Source: Bacillus sp. FJAT-28004 (GTDB taxonomy: Bacteria > Bacillota > Bacilli > Paenibacillales > Paenibacillaceae). Taken from it: 64,000 nt of DNA. The stretch covers positions 1,698,435 to 1,762,434 of the forward strand of contig NZ_LGHP01000001.1 in the NCBI RefSeq assembly GCF_001280845.1, read 5' to 3'. A model generated the notes under the pieces. That model made no database searches, was not told the DNA's origin, and saw nothing but the letters and a program-made list of their open reading frames with translations. Made by a program: the position numbers and the translations under genes. Below, piece by piece: positions 25,492 through 33,644 of this stretch (positions are counted from its first letter, which is position 1; each line of letters begins with the position of its first letter).

Positions 25492-26703
25492 ATGCCGAAA
25501 TATCGGTACAAAGCGATTACTTCCAGTGGCAAGAAGTCAATTGGAATTCTTGAGGCGAATACGATGCAGCGCGCACACGAGGCACTGAGTGAGAAGGGCT
25601 TGTGGGTTACGGATATATTAGATACGAACGAATCTACGCTATATAAGGATATAACGTTTGGCGGGCCGCGAGTCAAGATGGATCAATTTAACGTCTTTTG
25701 CAGGCAACTGGCTACTCTGTATCAAGCTGGTGTTAGTTTAGTAGAGGCTGTTCAAATTTTGAGTGAACAGACTGATAGCAAAACCTTATCCAAACTTCTC
25801 GCAGCCATTGCTGAAGAGATGAGAGGCGGCAAGCAGTTCTCTGAATCAGTGTCCGCATACCCTACCGTATTCTCGCCTATATTTATCAGCATGGTTCAGG
25901 CGGGTGAAGTGGCAGGAAATCTGGATACGATGCTGCATCGGTTGGCCGTTTTCTTCGAGAAAGAGCGCAATACAAGAGAAAAGGTAAAGTCAGCAATGGT
26001 CTATCCAACGGTGATGCTCGTAATGATGGTTCTCGTCGTTATTTTCATGATGCTTTTTGTTATTCCTCAGTATGTGACCAGCTTTGCGGGAATGGGAATC
26101 AAGCTGCCATTGCCAACGCGCATCGTCATGTCAGTTAGTGAATTTATGCAGAGCTTCTGGTATATCGTAATTGCGGCAATGTTTGTGCCTAGCTTATTAT
26201 GGAAACTTTTTAGGCGTACAGCTTCCGGCAGACAAAAAGTGGACTACTTGCTGCTCAAAATACCAGTATTCGGCACATTATGGCATAAGCAAGCAATTGC
26301 CCGGTTCTCAAGAACGTTTAGTTCGCTTATAGCTGCTGCTATTCCGCTTATGCAAGGCTTGTCTATCGTCTCGAATGTTGTAGGAAATGAGGCAATGGGG
26401 AAGGTGATTTTGGATACTAGGGAAAAGGTTCTAAGTGGGGAAACGATGTCAGAAACGCTTAAACAATCCAATCTTTTTCCCCCAATGGTTGTTCAAATGA
26501 TGGCTATCGGGGAGCGTTCAGGTTCAACTGAGGACATGCTGGATAAGGTTGCAGATTTCTATGAGTCAGACGTCGATCAGATGGCGGATCGTCTCAAGGC
26601 GCTGTTAGAGCCGCTTATGATTGTTTTGCTAACCGCAGTAGTAGGTGTCATCGTTATGGCGGTAATGATGCCAACATTTAAGATGATGCAAAGCTATTTA
26701 TAG
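25492..26703 (+). CDS. pilC: Type IV pilus platform protein PilC
   Basis: 403 residues from the ATG at 25492; a GTG nine bases earlier overlaps the ribosome binding site TTGGAGTGG and is unlikely. It is a GspF/PilC protein: two homologous T2SSF domains (about 65-190 and 270-395), with membrane helices near 165-190, 210-232 and 375-398. Signature stretches are FCRQLATLYQAGVSLVEA and the matching FSRTFSSLIAAAIPLMQGL. It sits in the membrane, contacts PilB and PilT, and anchors pilus assembly. PilA follows. Confidence 0.95.
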   Translation: MPKYRYKAITSSGKKSIGILEANTMQRAHEALSEKGLWVTDILDTNESTLYKDITFGGPRVKMDQFNVFCRQLATLYQAGVSLVEAVQILSEQTDSKTLSKLLAAIAEEMRGGKQFSESVSAYPTVFSPIFISMVQAGEVAGNLDTMLHRLAVFFEKERNTREKVKSAMVYPTVMLVMMVLVVIFMMLFVIPQYVTSFAGMGIKLPLPTRIVMSVSEFMQSFWYIVIAAMFVPSLLWKLFRRTASGRQKVDYLLLKIPVFGTLWHKQAIARFSRTFSSLIAAAIPLMQGLSIVSNVVGNEAMGKVILDTREKVLSGETMSETLKQSNLFPPMVVQMMAIGERSGSTEDMLDKVADFYESDVDQMADRLKALLEPLMIVLLTAVVGVIVMAVMMPTFKMMQSYL

Positions 26704-26845
26704 ATTGATGTTTCTACATTATGGGGAATTAGAGGTATCCTTTCTGAGCATAGATGTACCCCTTGCTCAGAGCTGTTATACGTCGTACCACTTCCTTGGT
26801 TTTACTTTTTTTAAATATGAATTAAAAATTGAGAGGAGAATGTTT

Positions 26846-27208
26846 ATGTTGATGGCATTGAAACGGAATCAAAAGGGTCTTACGCTTATCGAGTTGCTTG
26901 CGGTACTAGTTATTGTGGGAATTATTGCTGCGATTGCTATTCCGGCTATTGGTGGGACGATTTCAAAATCGAAAACTAGAGCTGATGAGGCTTCTGTAGA
27001 CTTGATTAAAGAAGCAATGTTGAGGTATGTAATTGATGAAGAAACAACTGGAGAAAAAATTGTAACCATTGCAGAACTAGTATCAGCGGGTTACTTAAAT
27101 TCAACTGTCGTTTGGCAAAACACTGCTACTACATTTGATTCTGCGAAGGCAGTTCCACATGCTACAAACGGAACGTGGACCATTACTGTTATAGATAATA
27201 CACCATAA
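26846..27208 (+). CDS. pilA: Major type IV pilin (prepilin)
   Basis: About 120 residues. The class III signal KRNQKG is followed by LTLIELLAVLVIVGIIAAIA: prepilin peptidase should cleave after Gly11, leaving Leu at +1 and the essential Glu at +5, then the hydrophobic N-terminal helix. The C-terminal domain is short and lacks the disulfide pair of Gram-negative pilins, as in ComGC-like pilins. GAGAGGAG lies seven bases before the ATG at 26846; ATGs at 26840 and 26852 are less well placed. Being directly followed by a terminator is consistent with it being the abundant subunit. Confidence 0.93.
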   Translation: MLMALKRNQKGLTLIELLAVLVIVGIIAAIAIPAIGGTISKSKTRADEASVDLIKEAMLRYVIDEETTGEKIVTIAELVSAGYLNSTVVWQNTATTFDSAKAVPHATNGTWTITVIDNTP

Positions 27209-27220
27209 TTGAATACACAA

Positions 27221-27263
27221 TAGAAAGGCAACCTCTCAAGGTTGCCTTTCTATAAATTTTTTC
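27221..27263 (+). terminator. Terminator inside the pilus locus, after pilA
   Basis: AGAAAGGCAACCT / AGGTTGCCTTTCT stem with a CTCA loop, followed by a T-rich tract. It ends the pilB-pilT-pilC-pilA transcript and would lower or separate expression of the peptidase gene that follows. Confidence 0.88.
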
Positions 27264-27284
27264 AAGCAAAGAAGGGTAATAAAA

Positions 27285-28058
27285 ATGACCACACCAGCTA
27301 TTATCGCATTCGCGCTTTTTGGGTTGCTTCTTAGCGGTGTCCTTAACGCTGTTGCTATCCGCTGGGATGAACGGCTTCTTCCTGTTTATCCACCTACATA
27401 CGAACTAAACAATCAAGTAAATCCGAAATGGTATGCTACAGTGCCATTGCTATCAGTACTAATCTCGACGTTCAAGAGCACAGTAAGTAAAAATCTAATT
27501 GTGTGGCGATACCCCGTCGGCGATCTTATAACGACCGTTCTGTTTGCTCATGCTGCTTATTACATAGGCTGGAAGCTTGAACTGCTCGCTGCTCTGTTCT
27601 TCATAAGTATTTTAGTTATCATCGTACAAACAGATATTACCGATATGATTATTCCAAATAAAGTGGTGGCGGTTGGTGTGGTCGGAGCAGTATGCATTCG
27701 ACTATTCGTTCATTCGCTTCCGATATTGAATTATGGCATCGCTGCTTTTGTTGGCAGCGGGGCATTGTTAATCATAGGCATCATTGGAAATAAGGTGTTG
27801 AAGAAAGAAACGATGGGTGGCGGAGACGTCAAGCTTTATGTGTTCATAGGTTTGATCTTAGGAGTTAAGCTCACCTTGCTCAGTTTGTTTCTCGCCAGTT
27901 TATTTGGATTAATCGGAGGGCTTACTTTAATTGCAACAGGGGCTCAGTCCAGAGGCAAAACGATACCGTTCGGACCCTATATCGCTGCAGGTGCGTTAGC
28001 AGCTTATTATTGGGGGAACGGCTTGATTGGATGGTATTTATCTTTGCTGCAGTTTTAG
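27285..28058 (+). CDS. pilD: Prepilin peptidase without the N-terminal zinc cysteines
   Basis: 257 residues with about seven membrane helices. Catalytic aspartates are Asp117 (QTDITDMIIPN) and Asp181 (GGGDVKL); the distance of 64 residues equals that between the two active aspartates of known type IV prepilin peptidases. The cytosolic loop after helix 1 keeps the framework of the family (YATVPLLSVL, IVWRYPVGDLIT) but lacks both CxxC pairs. It would process PilA and the minor pilins. Its 3' end overlaps the 3' end of the minor pilin gene on the other strand by 4 bases. Confidence 0.9.
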   Translation: MTTPAIIAFALFGLLLSGVLNAVAIRWDERLLPVYPPTYELNNQVNPKWYATVPLLSVLISTFKSTVSKNLIVWRYPVGDLITTVLFAHAAYYIGWKLELLAALFFISILVIIVQTDITDMIIPNKVVAVGVVGAVCIRLFVHSLPILNYGIAAFVGSGALLIIGIIGNKVLKKETMGGGDVKLYVFIGLILGVKLTLLSLFLASLFGLIGGLTLIATGAQSRGKTIPFGPYIAAGALAAYYWGNGLIGWYLSLLQF

Positions 28059-28561
28059 CTGATTCGCTGAGTGGTATAGACAACGGTTGATGTTTTTTTG
28101 ATCGAATCGTTTGGCAGCTTCATCTCAAGAGTAATCTCTATTCGACCGTCTTTGGCATCAAATAGAATATTTTCTACATGATCAGAGAATGTGAAGCTTG
28201 AAGTTGGGGTTGCGGATACAACGTTCTCAACAATCGGTTTATAAGAGACATGAAGTGTTTTTGAAGAGCTATCATAAGTGTAATCGACTGCCTCATCGTT
28301 ATCTGAACTAACAAGTCGCAAATTGCTAGATTTACTCTCAAGCGGCGCTGGCGAATAGCCTTTACGGACTGTTTTCACAACCTGGCTCATGATATCCCTT
28401 TGCTGTTGGAGTGTTTTCTCTCTAGCTGATACCTGATTTAGACTCATATTTGAATAGTTTAGCAGGTAGATTAAGAAGCCTAAAATAATGACCGAAAGAA
28501 CAAGAACGGCAGTTACTTCAACAAGCGTCAATCCTTTTTCATTTTTTAGAAAATATCTCAT
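28055..28561 (-). CDS. Minor pilin (PilW/PilJ-like)
   Basis: 168 residues. The leader MRYFLKNEKG is followed by LTLVEVTAVLVLSVIILGFL, a prepilin cleavage site with Glu at +5. The globular part is beta-rich, with a V-x-x-Y repeating pattern near the end, and resembles PilW-type minor pilins. The ATG at 28561 has GAGGTGAAC upstream; a GTG three codons earlier overlaps the ribosome binding site. It is second in a two-gene minus-strand unit with the PilV-like gene, 21 bases downstream of it. Confidence 0.85.
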   Translation of the reverse strand: MRYFLKNEKGLTLVEVTAVLVLSVIILGFLIYLLNYSNMSLNQVSAREKTLQQQRDIMSQVVKTVRKGYSPAPLESKSSNLRLVSSDNDEAVDYTYDSSSKTLHVSYKPIVENVVSATPTSSFTFSDHVENILFDAKDGRIEITLEMKLPNDSIKKTSTVVYTTQRIS

Positions 28562-28581
28562 TCTGTTCACCTCAATCGATA

Positions 28582-29037
28582 TTATTGGTATTCAACATAC
28601 GCTTCTAATTCGAATTTTTTGGAAGAAGAGACCTCAATACAATTGACAGTAACTCGGCGGAAAATGGAGTCTAAATCGGATATTGCTGTATCTGTAAGAG
28701 ATACCGTTCCTAACGATGCTGTATATGATTGAATCTGCAGTTCATACCGCCGATCAGCAGCATCCGGATAATAAATGGTGGTTGATGAAAGATTGCGCAG
28801 ATTTTCTAGTGAAATCGCTTGTCCATACACAGAAGTTTGTACAACGTTCGTTCTTAGTTTGTTTTTGATTTCTTCCATAACATTTCTAGCAACAACAACA
28901 GCTTCATCTGATTTTTCATTTGACTTGGTATCTAATGTGGTTTGCTGCAAAATGAATGTGATGCCTAGAACTGCGATGCCTAATAAGACGATGGAGCCCA
29001 AAACTTCTATTAATGTTAGTCCTTTTTGATTGCGCAT
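28582..29037 (-). CDS. Minor pilin (PilV-like)
   Basis: 151 residues. The short leader MRNQKG is followed by LTLIEVLGSIVLLGIAVLG with Glu at +5, as in PilV/GspI-type minor pilins, including the ARNVMEEIKNKL stretch typical of PilV (residues about 48-60). The ATG has AGGGAGCTG upstream. Minor pilins of this kind form the initiating complex at the pilus tip. The promoter must be in 29038-29110, back to back with that of the solenoid protein. Confidence 0.87.
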   Translation of the reverse strand: MRNQKGLTLIEVLGSIVLLGIAVLGITFILQQTTLDTKSNEKSDEAVVVARNVMEEIKNKLRTNVVQTSVYGQAISLENLRNLSSTTIYYPDAADRRYELQIQSYTASLGTVSLTDTAISDLDSIFRRVTVNCIEVSSSKKFELEAYVEYQ

Positions 29038-29110
29038 CGGGCAGCTCCCTTATAGTTAAGTAGTCGGATCGATTTACTCATAGAATAATATGTTCAAGGG
29101 GGAAAAGGCA

Positions 29111-31066
29111 ATGATTAAATCTTTTCAGTCTGAAAAAGGCGGAACGTTAATGCTTGTTTTTGGATTCATAGTTATGATTTCCATTGTAATAGCTTCGCTT
29201 GCTATGAGTACGAGTATCGGATTGCTGCAAGCCAAAACAAACGCAAATTCAGAGAAGTCTTTCACGGATGCTCATTCAGGTATGACCGTGTTCGCTAGAA
29301 TGTATGAGGATATGAAACAGATTGATGAAACGAACAATACTTTGCTAAACATCAATCGTTTGGTTAAGATTGTCAATGGAATGGACCAATTAAACGTTCA
29401 AGCGGAAATTGTGAATGACAGCCATAATAAGCCGATTGCTGTAGTCTTTAAAGCAAATTACGGAAACGGAAATCAGGTTCGTGCAAGCAAACTAAAGTAT
29501 AATTTAGTTCCGCTTCATGTACCTACCGCTCCTCCGATCGTCGTTGTACCAACTCCAACTCCAGGTCCTACACCATCACCAACCCCGCCGGTCCCTTCAA
29601 CTGGCAATAAGGTGATTATGAAAAATAGTAACAATACAACAGATAATAAGGATAATAAAAACAATAAAATTTTTGCAGCATGCTACATATTACCTGCAAC
29701 GGGACAAGCGCTGCCGACGTCGCATATTTTAAATGAATATACGGATGCTCAGTTTCAAGCTTGGTTTGCTCCAACAGCAGATTATTATATCAATCATTCT
29801 TCAAATGTCATTTCTGACGCATTCCAGAATGTATTCACGGATAATCGATTCAGTGACGTCGCAGCATTGGACAATAACGTCACATCAAGTGAACTTTATA
29901 AAAAACAATCAGGACCAGCGATTGTTAATGCGGGAACTATTAATATCGGCGAAGTGAAAAACTCTACAATTACAAATGATATTGTCATTAATTCCAATAG
30001 TGACGGAAATTCTATTGAGGCAACTGGAAATTTGTATTTCAAGGATATCGTTGATGCAAAAGTTCAATTTGACGGAGACGTTCGTGTCGGAGGGAATTTG
30101 ACATTTAAACAAATCAATAAATTGAGTTCGATTACTTTCAAGAAAAATGTTCTTGTTAAAGGGAATGTAGTCATAGGAGAAGGAGGAACGAATGACACGA
30201 TCATTATCGATGGCGACTTGATCGTGGGCGGGAATTTAGTTGTAAAAAATTCACTGAACAACCTCATTGTCACAGGAGACATTATTGTGAATGGGGACGT
30301 CGAATATAATAACACCGTGCTAAGATGGCATGTCAACGGTGGTATGGTTGTAAAGGGAAGTATAAAAGCAACGAACGGAATTACGAGCTTTGATGTGAAA
30401 AAGGATGTTGTTGTTCAAGGCGGGATGCTCTTCACCAATCCTGTTGCAGAGTCAAGAGATGGTGTGGCAGGATTGTTCTTATTTGGGGGATCCTTGAAAG
30501 TGAAAGGACTCCTTCAAATCAAAAATACAGTTTATGGCTTTGTCGTCGCAGGAGATGTAATTGTAAATCAAAACTTAATCTTTAATGATGTCATTAAGAA
30601 AAATTTTCAAGTGGGCGGCTCTTTTCATATAAAAGGGAATCTGCTACTAGAAAATACAGTTTTTGATTTTAATGTTCTTGGCAACGTGGTTGTGGAAGGA
30701 GATTTTACTGTTAATAGCACTATCGAGAAAGCATTCAATATTAAAGGCTCATTAGTATCAAAGGGAAATATAGTTTTTAAAAATACTATACAATCTGATG
30801 CGGTAATAAAGATTGGTGAAAATCTAATTTCAAAAACTGATTTAACCTTCGGTAATTGGACACTGAATGGGAGCCTTGATGTTGGTGGTATGCTTTTAGT
30901 ATTTGAGAATGCTACCTTCCAGAATTTGAAGAAGGACTGGAATAGCAATCAAACCAAAGGTTTTTACGTAGGTGGTACTACGAATTTTAATACGGAGTAT
31001 GCAACCCCCTCATATCTAGAGGGTCTTGATAAAGGATATACACAAGAACGTATTTGCATTAAGTAA
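29111..31066 (+). CDS. Pilus-associated protein with prepilin-like N-terminus and beta-solenoid
   Basis: 651 residues from the ATG at 29111 (AAGGGGGAAAAGGC upstream; a start seven codons earlier lacks one). Residues 4-35: QSEKGG then TLMLVFGFIVMISIVIASLAM, a pilin-like hydrophobic helix lacking Glu at +5, as in GspK/PilX tip proteins. A Pro-Thr linker follows at about 137-165 and a spacer with Asn/Lys runs. Residues about 300-613 hold roughly 13 repeats of 21-24 residues with a pattern like V-x-G-N-L-x-F-x-N-T-V-x-x-F-x-V-x-G-D, a bactofilin-like beta-helix. With pilM, N and O downstream it is probably a tip or surface protein. No close family is recognised for the whole chain. Confidence 0.82.
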   Translation: MIKSFQSEKGGTLMLVFGFIVMISIVIASLAMSTSIGLLQAKTNANSEKSFTDAHSGMTVFARMYEDMKQIDETNNTLLNINRLVKIVNGMDQLNVQAEIVNDSHNKPIAVVFKANYGNGNQVRASKLKYNLVPLHVPTAPPIVVVPTPTPGPTPSPTPPVPSTGNKVIMKNSNNTTDNKDNKNNKIFAACYILPATGQALPTSHILNEYTDAQFQAWFAPTADYYINHSSNVISDAFQNVFTDNRFSDVAALDNNVTSSELYKKQSGPAIVNAGTINIGEVKNSTITNDIVINSNSDGNSIEATGNLYFKDIVDAKVQFDGDVRVGGNLTFKQINKLSSITFKKNVLVKGNVVIGEGGTNDTIIIDGDLIVGGNLVVKNSLNNLIVTGDIIVNGDVEYNNTVLRWHVNGGMVVKGSIKATNGITSFDVKKDVVVQGGMLFTNPVAESRDGVAGLFLFGGSLKVKGLLQIKNTVYGFVVAGDVIVNQNLIFNDVIKKNFQVGGSFHIKGNLLLENTVFDFNVLGNVVVEGDFTVNSTIEKAFNIKGSLVSKGNIVFKNTIQSDAVIKIGENLISKTDLTFGNWTLNGSLDVGGMLLVFENATFQNLKKDWNSNQTKGFYVGGTTNFNTEYATPSYLEGLDKGYTQERICIK

Positions 31067-31099
31067 CTACATTTTACACTGCTGCGAGGGGGATGAGAG

Positions 31100-32143
31100 A
31101 TGAATCAGTCTGTACTTAGAAAACTAGCTAATGGTCATCAAACCCTTGGTATTGAAATTACAGACAGCCATGTTAAGGTTTGTGAGATTCAACAAAAGGG
31201 CAAGAAGGCTGTTCAATTAATGAACTACTCCTCAAGAGAGCTGCCAGTGGGTGTTGTAGACGATGGAATGGTCGTTGATAAGGAAAAGCTGCAAGCTGTA
31301 TTGAAAATAGTGTTGGACTCAAGACGCTTTGGAAGTCGATACGTTCATTTCGCCATTCCTAGTCAACGAGTGATGGTAAGAAGTCTCAAGCTGCCTGATA
31401 TCGTAAATGTTGAGCTTAAGAAGCTTATACAGTTCGAAGTGAAAAATAACTTGAGTATGGCATTTGACGATCCTTATTACGATTTCATCAAGCTGCCGAA
31501 GGCAGTTAACTCTCAGGCAGAGCTTCCATCGGATGAAGCGAATTTGTGCGAGGTATTGGTGGTTGCTGCTCCAACGAGCATACTACAGGACTACGTGGAT
31601 GTCTTTGAGCAACTGAAATTAATTCCTTGCAGCATTGAGATTAAGTCATTCTCTCTACTGCGGCTAGTAGAATGGGGACATATCGAAGCTGAAGGGATTA
31701 ATATCATCGTTAATGTAAATGAGCTAAACAGTGAGATAACTATTATTGAAGATGGACATTTCAAAATTACTCGTAATGTTGAGGTATCCTTCAAATCACT
31801 AGTTACAGAAAACAATGTTGAACAAAATATTTGGCTGGATAACTACTCAAACCCTGAGCAATTTTTCATGAATGCTGCACAGGATTTAATATCAGAGCTG
31901 GAGCGGTTAATGAATTTTTATTACTACAATATCAATAAGAGTGAACGTACATTCAGCCGAGTACTAGTCTCAGGTGATATTTTACAACTAGATAAGCTAG
32001 CTTCTTTAATGGAAGATAGTCTAACCCCGCCTGTAGAGTTGCTAAATTTGGATCTAATATCTGAAGCAGGAAACGATAACAGCTGGAGCGTTCCAATGTA
32101 TGCCGTGCCGCTTGGTTTAGCTTTGAGGGGGAAGGAAACATGA
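31100..32143 (+). CDS. pilM: Type IV pilus assembly protein PilM
   Basis: 347 residues, an actin/FtsA-like cytoplasmic protein. The N-terminal LGIEITDSHVKVCEIQ is the first phosphate-binding loop; RSLKLPDI and the following LIQFEVKNNL region match PilM. It binds the N-terminal tail of PilN (whose start INLLP is the docking motif) and recruits the ATPases. AGGGGGATGAGAG precedes the ATG. Its stop overlaps the pilN start (ATGA), implying coupled translation. Confidence 0.9.
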   Translation: MNQSVLRKLANGHQTLGIEITDSHVKVCEIQQKGKKAVQLMNYSSRELPVGVVDDGMVVDKEKLQAVLKIVLDSRRFGSRYVHFAIPSQRVMVRSLKLPDIVNVELKKLIQFEVKNNLSMAFDDPYYDFIKLPKAVNSQAELPSDEANLCEVLVVAAPTSILQDYVDVFEQLKLIPCSIEIKSFSLLRLVEWGHIEAEGINIIVNVNELNSEITIIEDGHFKITRNVEVSFKSLVTENNVEQNIWLDNYSNPEQFFMNAAQDLISELERLMNFYYYNINKSERTFSRVLVSGDILQLDKLASLMEDSLTPPVELLNLDLISEAGNDNSWSVPMYAVPLGLALRGKET

Positions 32144-32742
32144 AATCTATAAACTTACTGCCTGCTAAGCAAAAATCAAACTCCAAAAACCCCAAGCTGC
32201 TGCCGCTGATGCTGTTATTAATGATTATTTTGTTAGGCGCTCAATTTTTCTATACGAAGACTTGGCAAGCGGAAGCTAGAGGACATCAACAGGATAGCTT
32301 ACGATCGGAGCAGGAAGCCGACAATATTCGTAATAATGGCGATTTGAAGGTGAAGGTGGATGGATATAAACAAGCTGAGCAAATGATTGCCCAATTAGAG
32401 CTTAATCGTACGGAATGGAAGTCTTATTTGGCAGCAATAATTGGGAATTTGCCGTTAACAACAAAAATAGTGACGATTTCCGCTAGTGATGATCTGAAAA
32501 TAAGTATGGAACTCGATTTCGAGAAGGCTTCTGAGGTAATTCAATATATGAAGGACTTAGAAGATAATGATAAGCTTCAAGGCGTTGTATTATCTTCTTT
32601 CTATAAGAAAGCGGACGAGCAAACGTCTGCTGAAGCTGTTTCTTCTGGTACAAATGGCGAAACGGTCATAGAAACGAAAAGAAAAGAAGTGTATAAGCTA
32701 ACGTTAGTCATTGAGCTAAACAAGGATAAAGGAGCTCAATAA
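32140..32742 (+). CDS. pilN: Type IV pilus assembly protein PilN
   Basis: 200 residues. It begins MKSINLLPAK; the INLLP motif is the PilM-binding tail. A single membrane helix follows (about 22-40), then a coiled coil and a ferredoxin-like domain outside the membrane. A Ser/Thr-rich stretch (about 160-180) lies before the last beta-strand. It overlaps pilM by 4 bases and precedes pilO by 2. Confidence 0.9.
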   Translation: MKSINLLPAKQKSNSKNPKLLPLMLLLMIILLGAQFFYTKTWQAEARGHQQDSLRSEQEADNIRNNGDLKVKVDGYKQAEQMIAQLELNRTEWKSYLAAIIGNLPLTTKIVTISASDDLKISMELDFEKASEVIQYMKDLEDNDKLQGVVLSSFYKKADEQTSAEAVSSGTNGETVIETKRKEVYKLTLVIELNKDKGAQ

Positions 32743-32744
32743 AC

Positions 32745-33434
32745 ATGGAGATCAAATTAAAAGTTGCCAAGCCGTCGCTTACTAAATTTCAGATCTATAT
32801 TATAATTGGGATAGCTATATTAATAATGGTGAACGCAGTATCTTTATTTGTTTATCTATTACCTGAGCTAGAGAACTTGAGTCAGACTAAACAAGTGTCA
32901 GAACAGAAAAAACTGATGCTGCAAAGTGTAAGAAACGAATTCTCTGATGAGAAAATATCAAAAAAAGAAATAGAACAATTAACGAGCCGTGTACCTGTAA
33001 AGAGAGCTGATTCCGATAACCTTATTTTTTTCAATGAGTTAGCGTTGCTCTCTATGGCACCTCTAGCTTATGTAAAGCAATCGAATGAGGATGAAAATAA
33101 TCCACAAACCTCTGAGACTGCTGTGCCCAATCTAAATATCATTACTAATAACCTCGAAGTGGTTGTCATTGGCCATCTTCCTAGTTTATTGCTCTATATC
33201 GACAATATGCAGAAGCATGAACGGTTGTTTACATTACAAAAATGGAATTTGACGGAATTAACTAAAGAATCCATTAATAAGGATTATCCTGATTTATATT
33301 CGCATCCTTTTATTACGAAAGATAAAGCGATTCTTTCCTTGCGAATGAATATTCAAACGTACATATTCCCTCAATATGCAGACGTTTTCCGTAAAGTCAG
33401 TGATACGAAGAAAACTCAGGAGCAATCAACCTAA
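32745..33434 (+). CDS. pilO: Type IV pilus assembly protein PilO
   Basis: 229 residues: a short cytosolic start, one membrane helix (about 16-38), a coiled coil rich in Lys, Glu and Gln (about 40-80), and a ferredoxin-like domain outside the membrane (about 90-220). This is the PilO layout and position. It pairs with PilN to link the cytoplasmic PilM ring to the wall side. In a monoderm there is no PilP or PilQ, and none is seen. A terminator follows 22 bases downstream. Confidence 0.87.
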   Translation: MEIKLKVAKPSLTKFQIYIIIGIAILIMVNAVSLFVYLLPELENLSQTKQVSEQKKLMLQSVRNEFSDEKISKKEIEQLTSRVPVKRADSDNLIFFNELALLSMAPLAYVKQSNEDENNPQTSETAVPNLNIITNNLEVVVIGHLPSLLLYIDNMQKHERLFTLQKWNLTELTKESINKDYPDLYSHPFITKDKAILSLRMNIQTYIFPQYADVFRKVSDTKKTQEQST

Positions 33435-33456
33435 TTCTAGAGAATGTCATAAGTAC

Positions 33457-33511
33457 AAGATGGCTTTTTAGTTAGAGTGTTACAGCTCTTATTAATGAAG
33501 CCATCTTTTTT
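33457..33511 (+). terminator. Terminator of the pilus locus
   Basis: AAGATGGCTT / AAGCCATCTT stem with a 34-base loop and six T residues. Confidence 0.75.
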
Positions 33512-33578
33512 CATAGGTCCTTCATGCAAGCTGCAGCTGATTGTCATACTATTGTCATAGGAAGTGGAGTGCCAGCGG

Positions 33579-33607
33579 TTGTTAGGTTTGCGGAAAAAGG
33601 GCATAAT
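33579..33607 (+). promoter_or_regulatory. Promoter of the haem operon
   Basis: TTGTTA (33579-33584) and CATAAT (33602-33607) are 17 bases apart, with hemE starting 38 bases after the -10. Spacing and match suggest a sigma-A promoter. Confidence 0.65.
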
Positions 33608-33644
33608 GGAAGCATAGGAAAATACATAGAAATGGGGAACGGGA

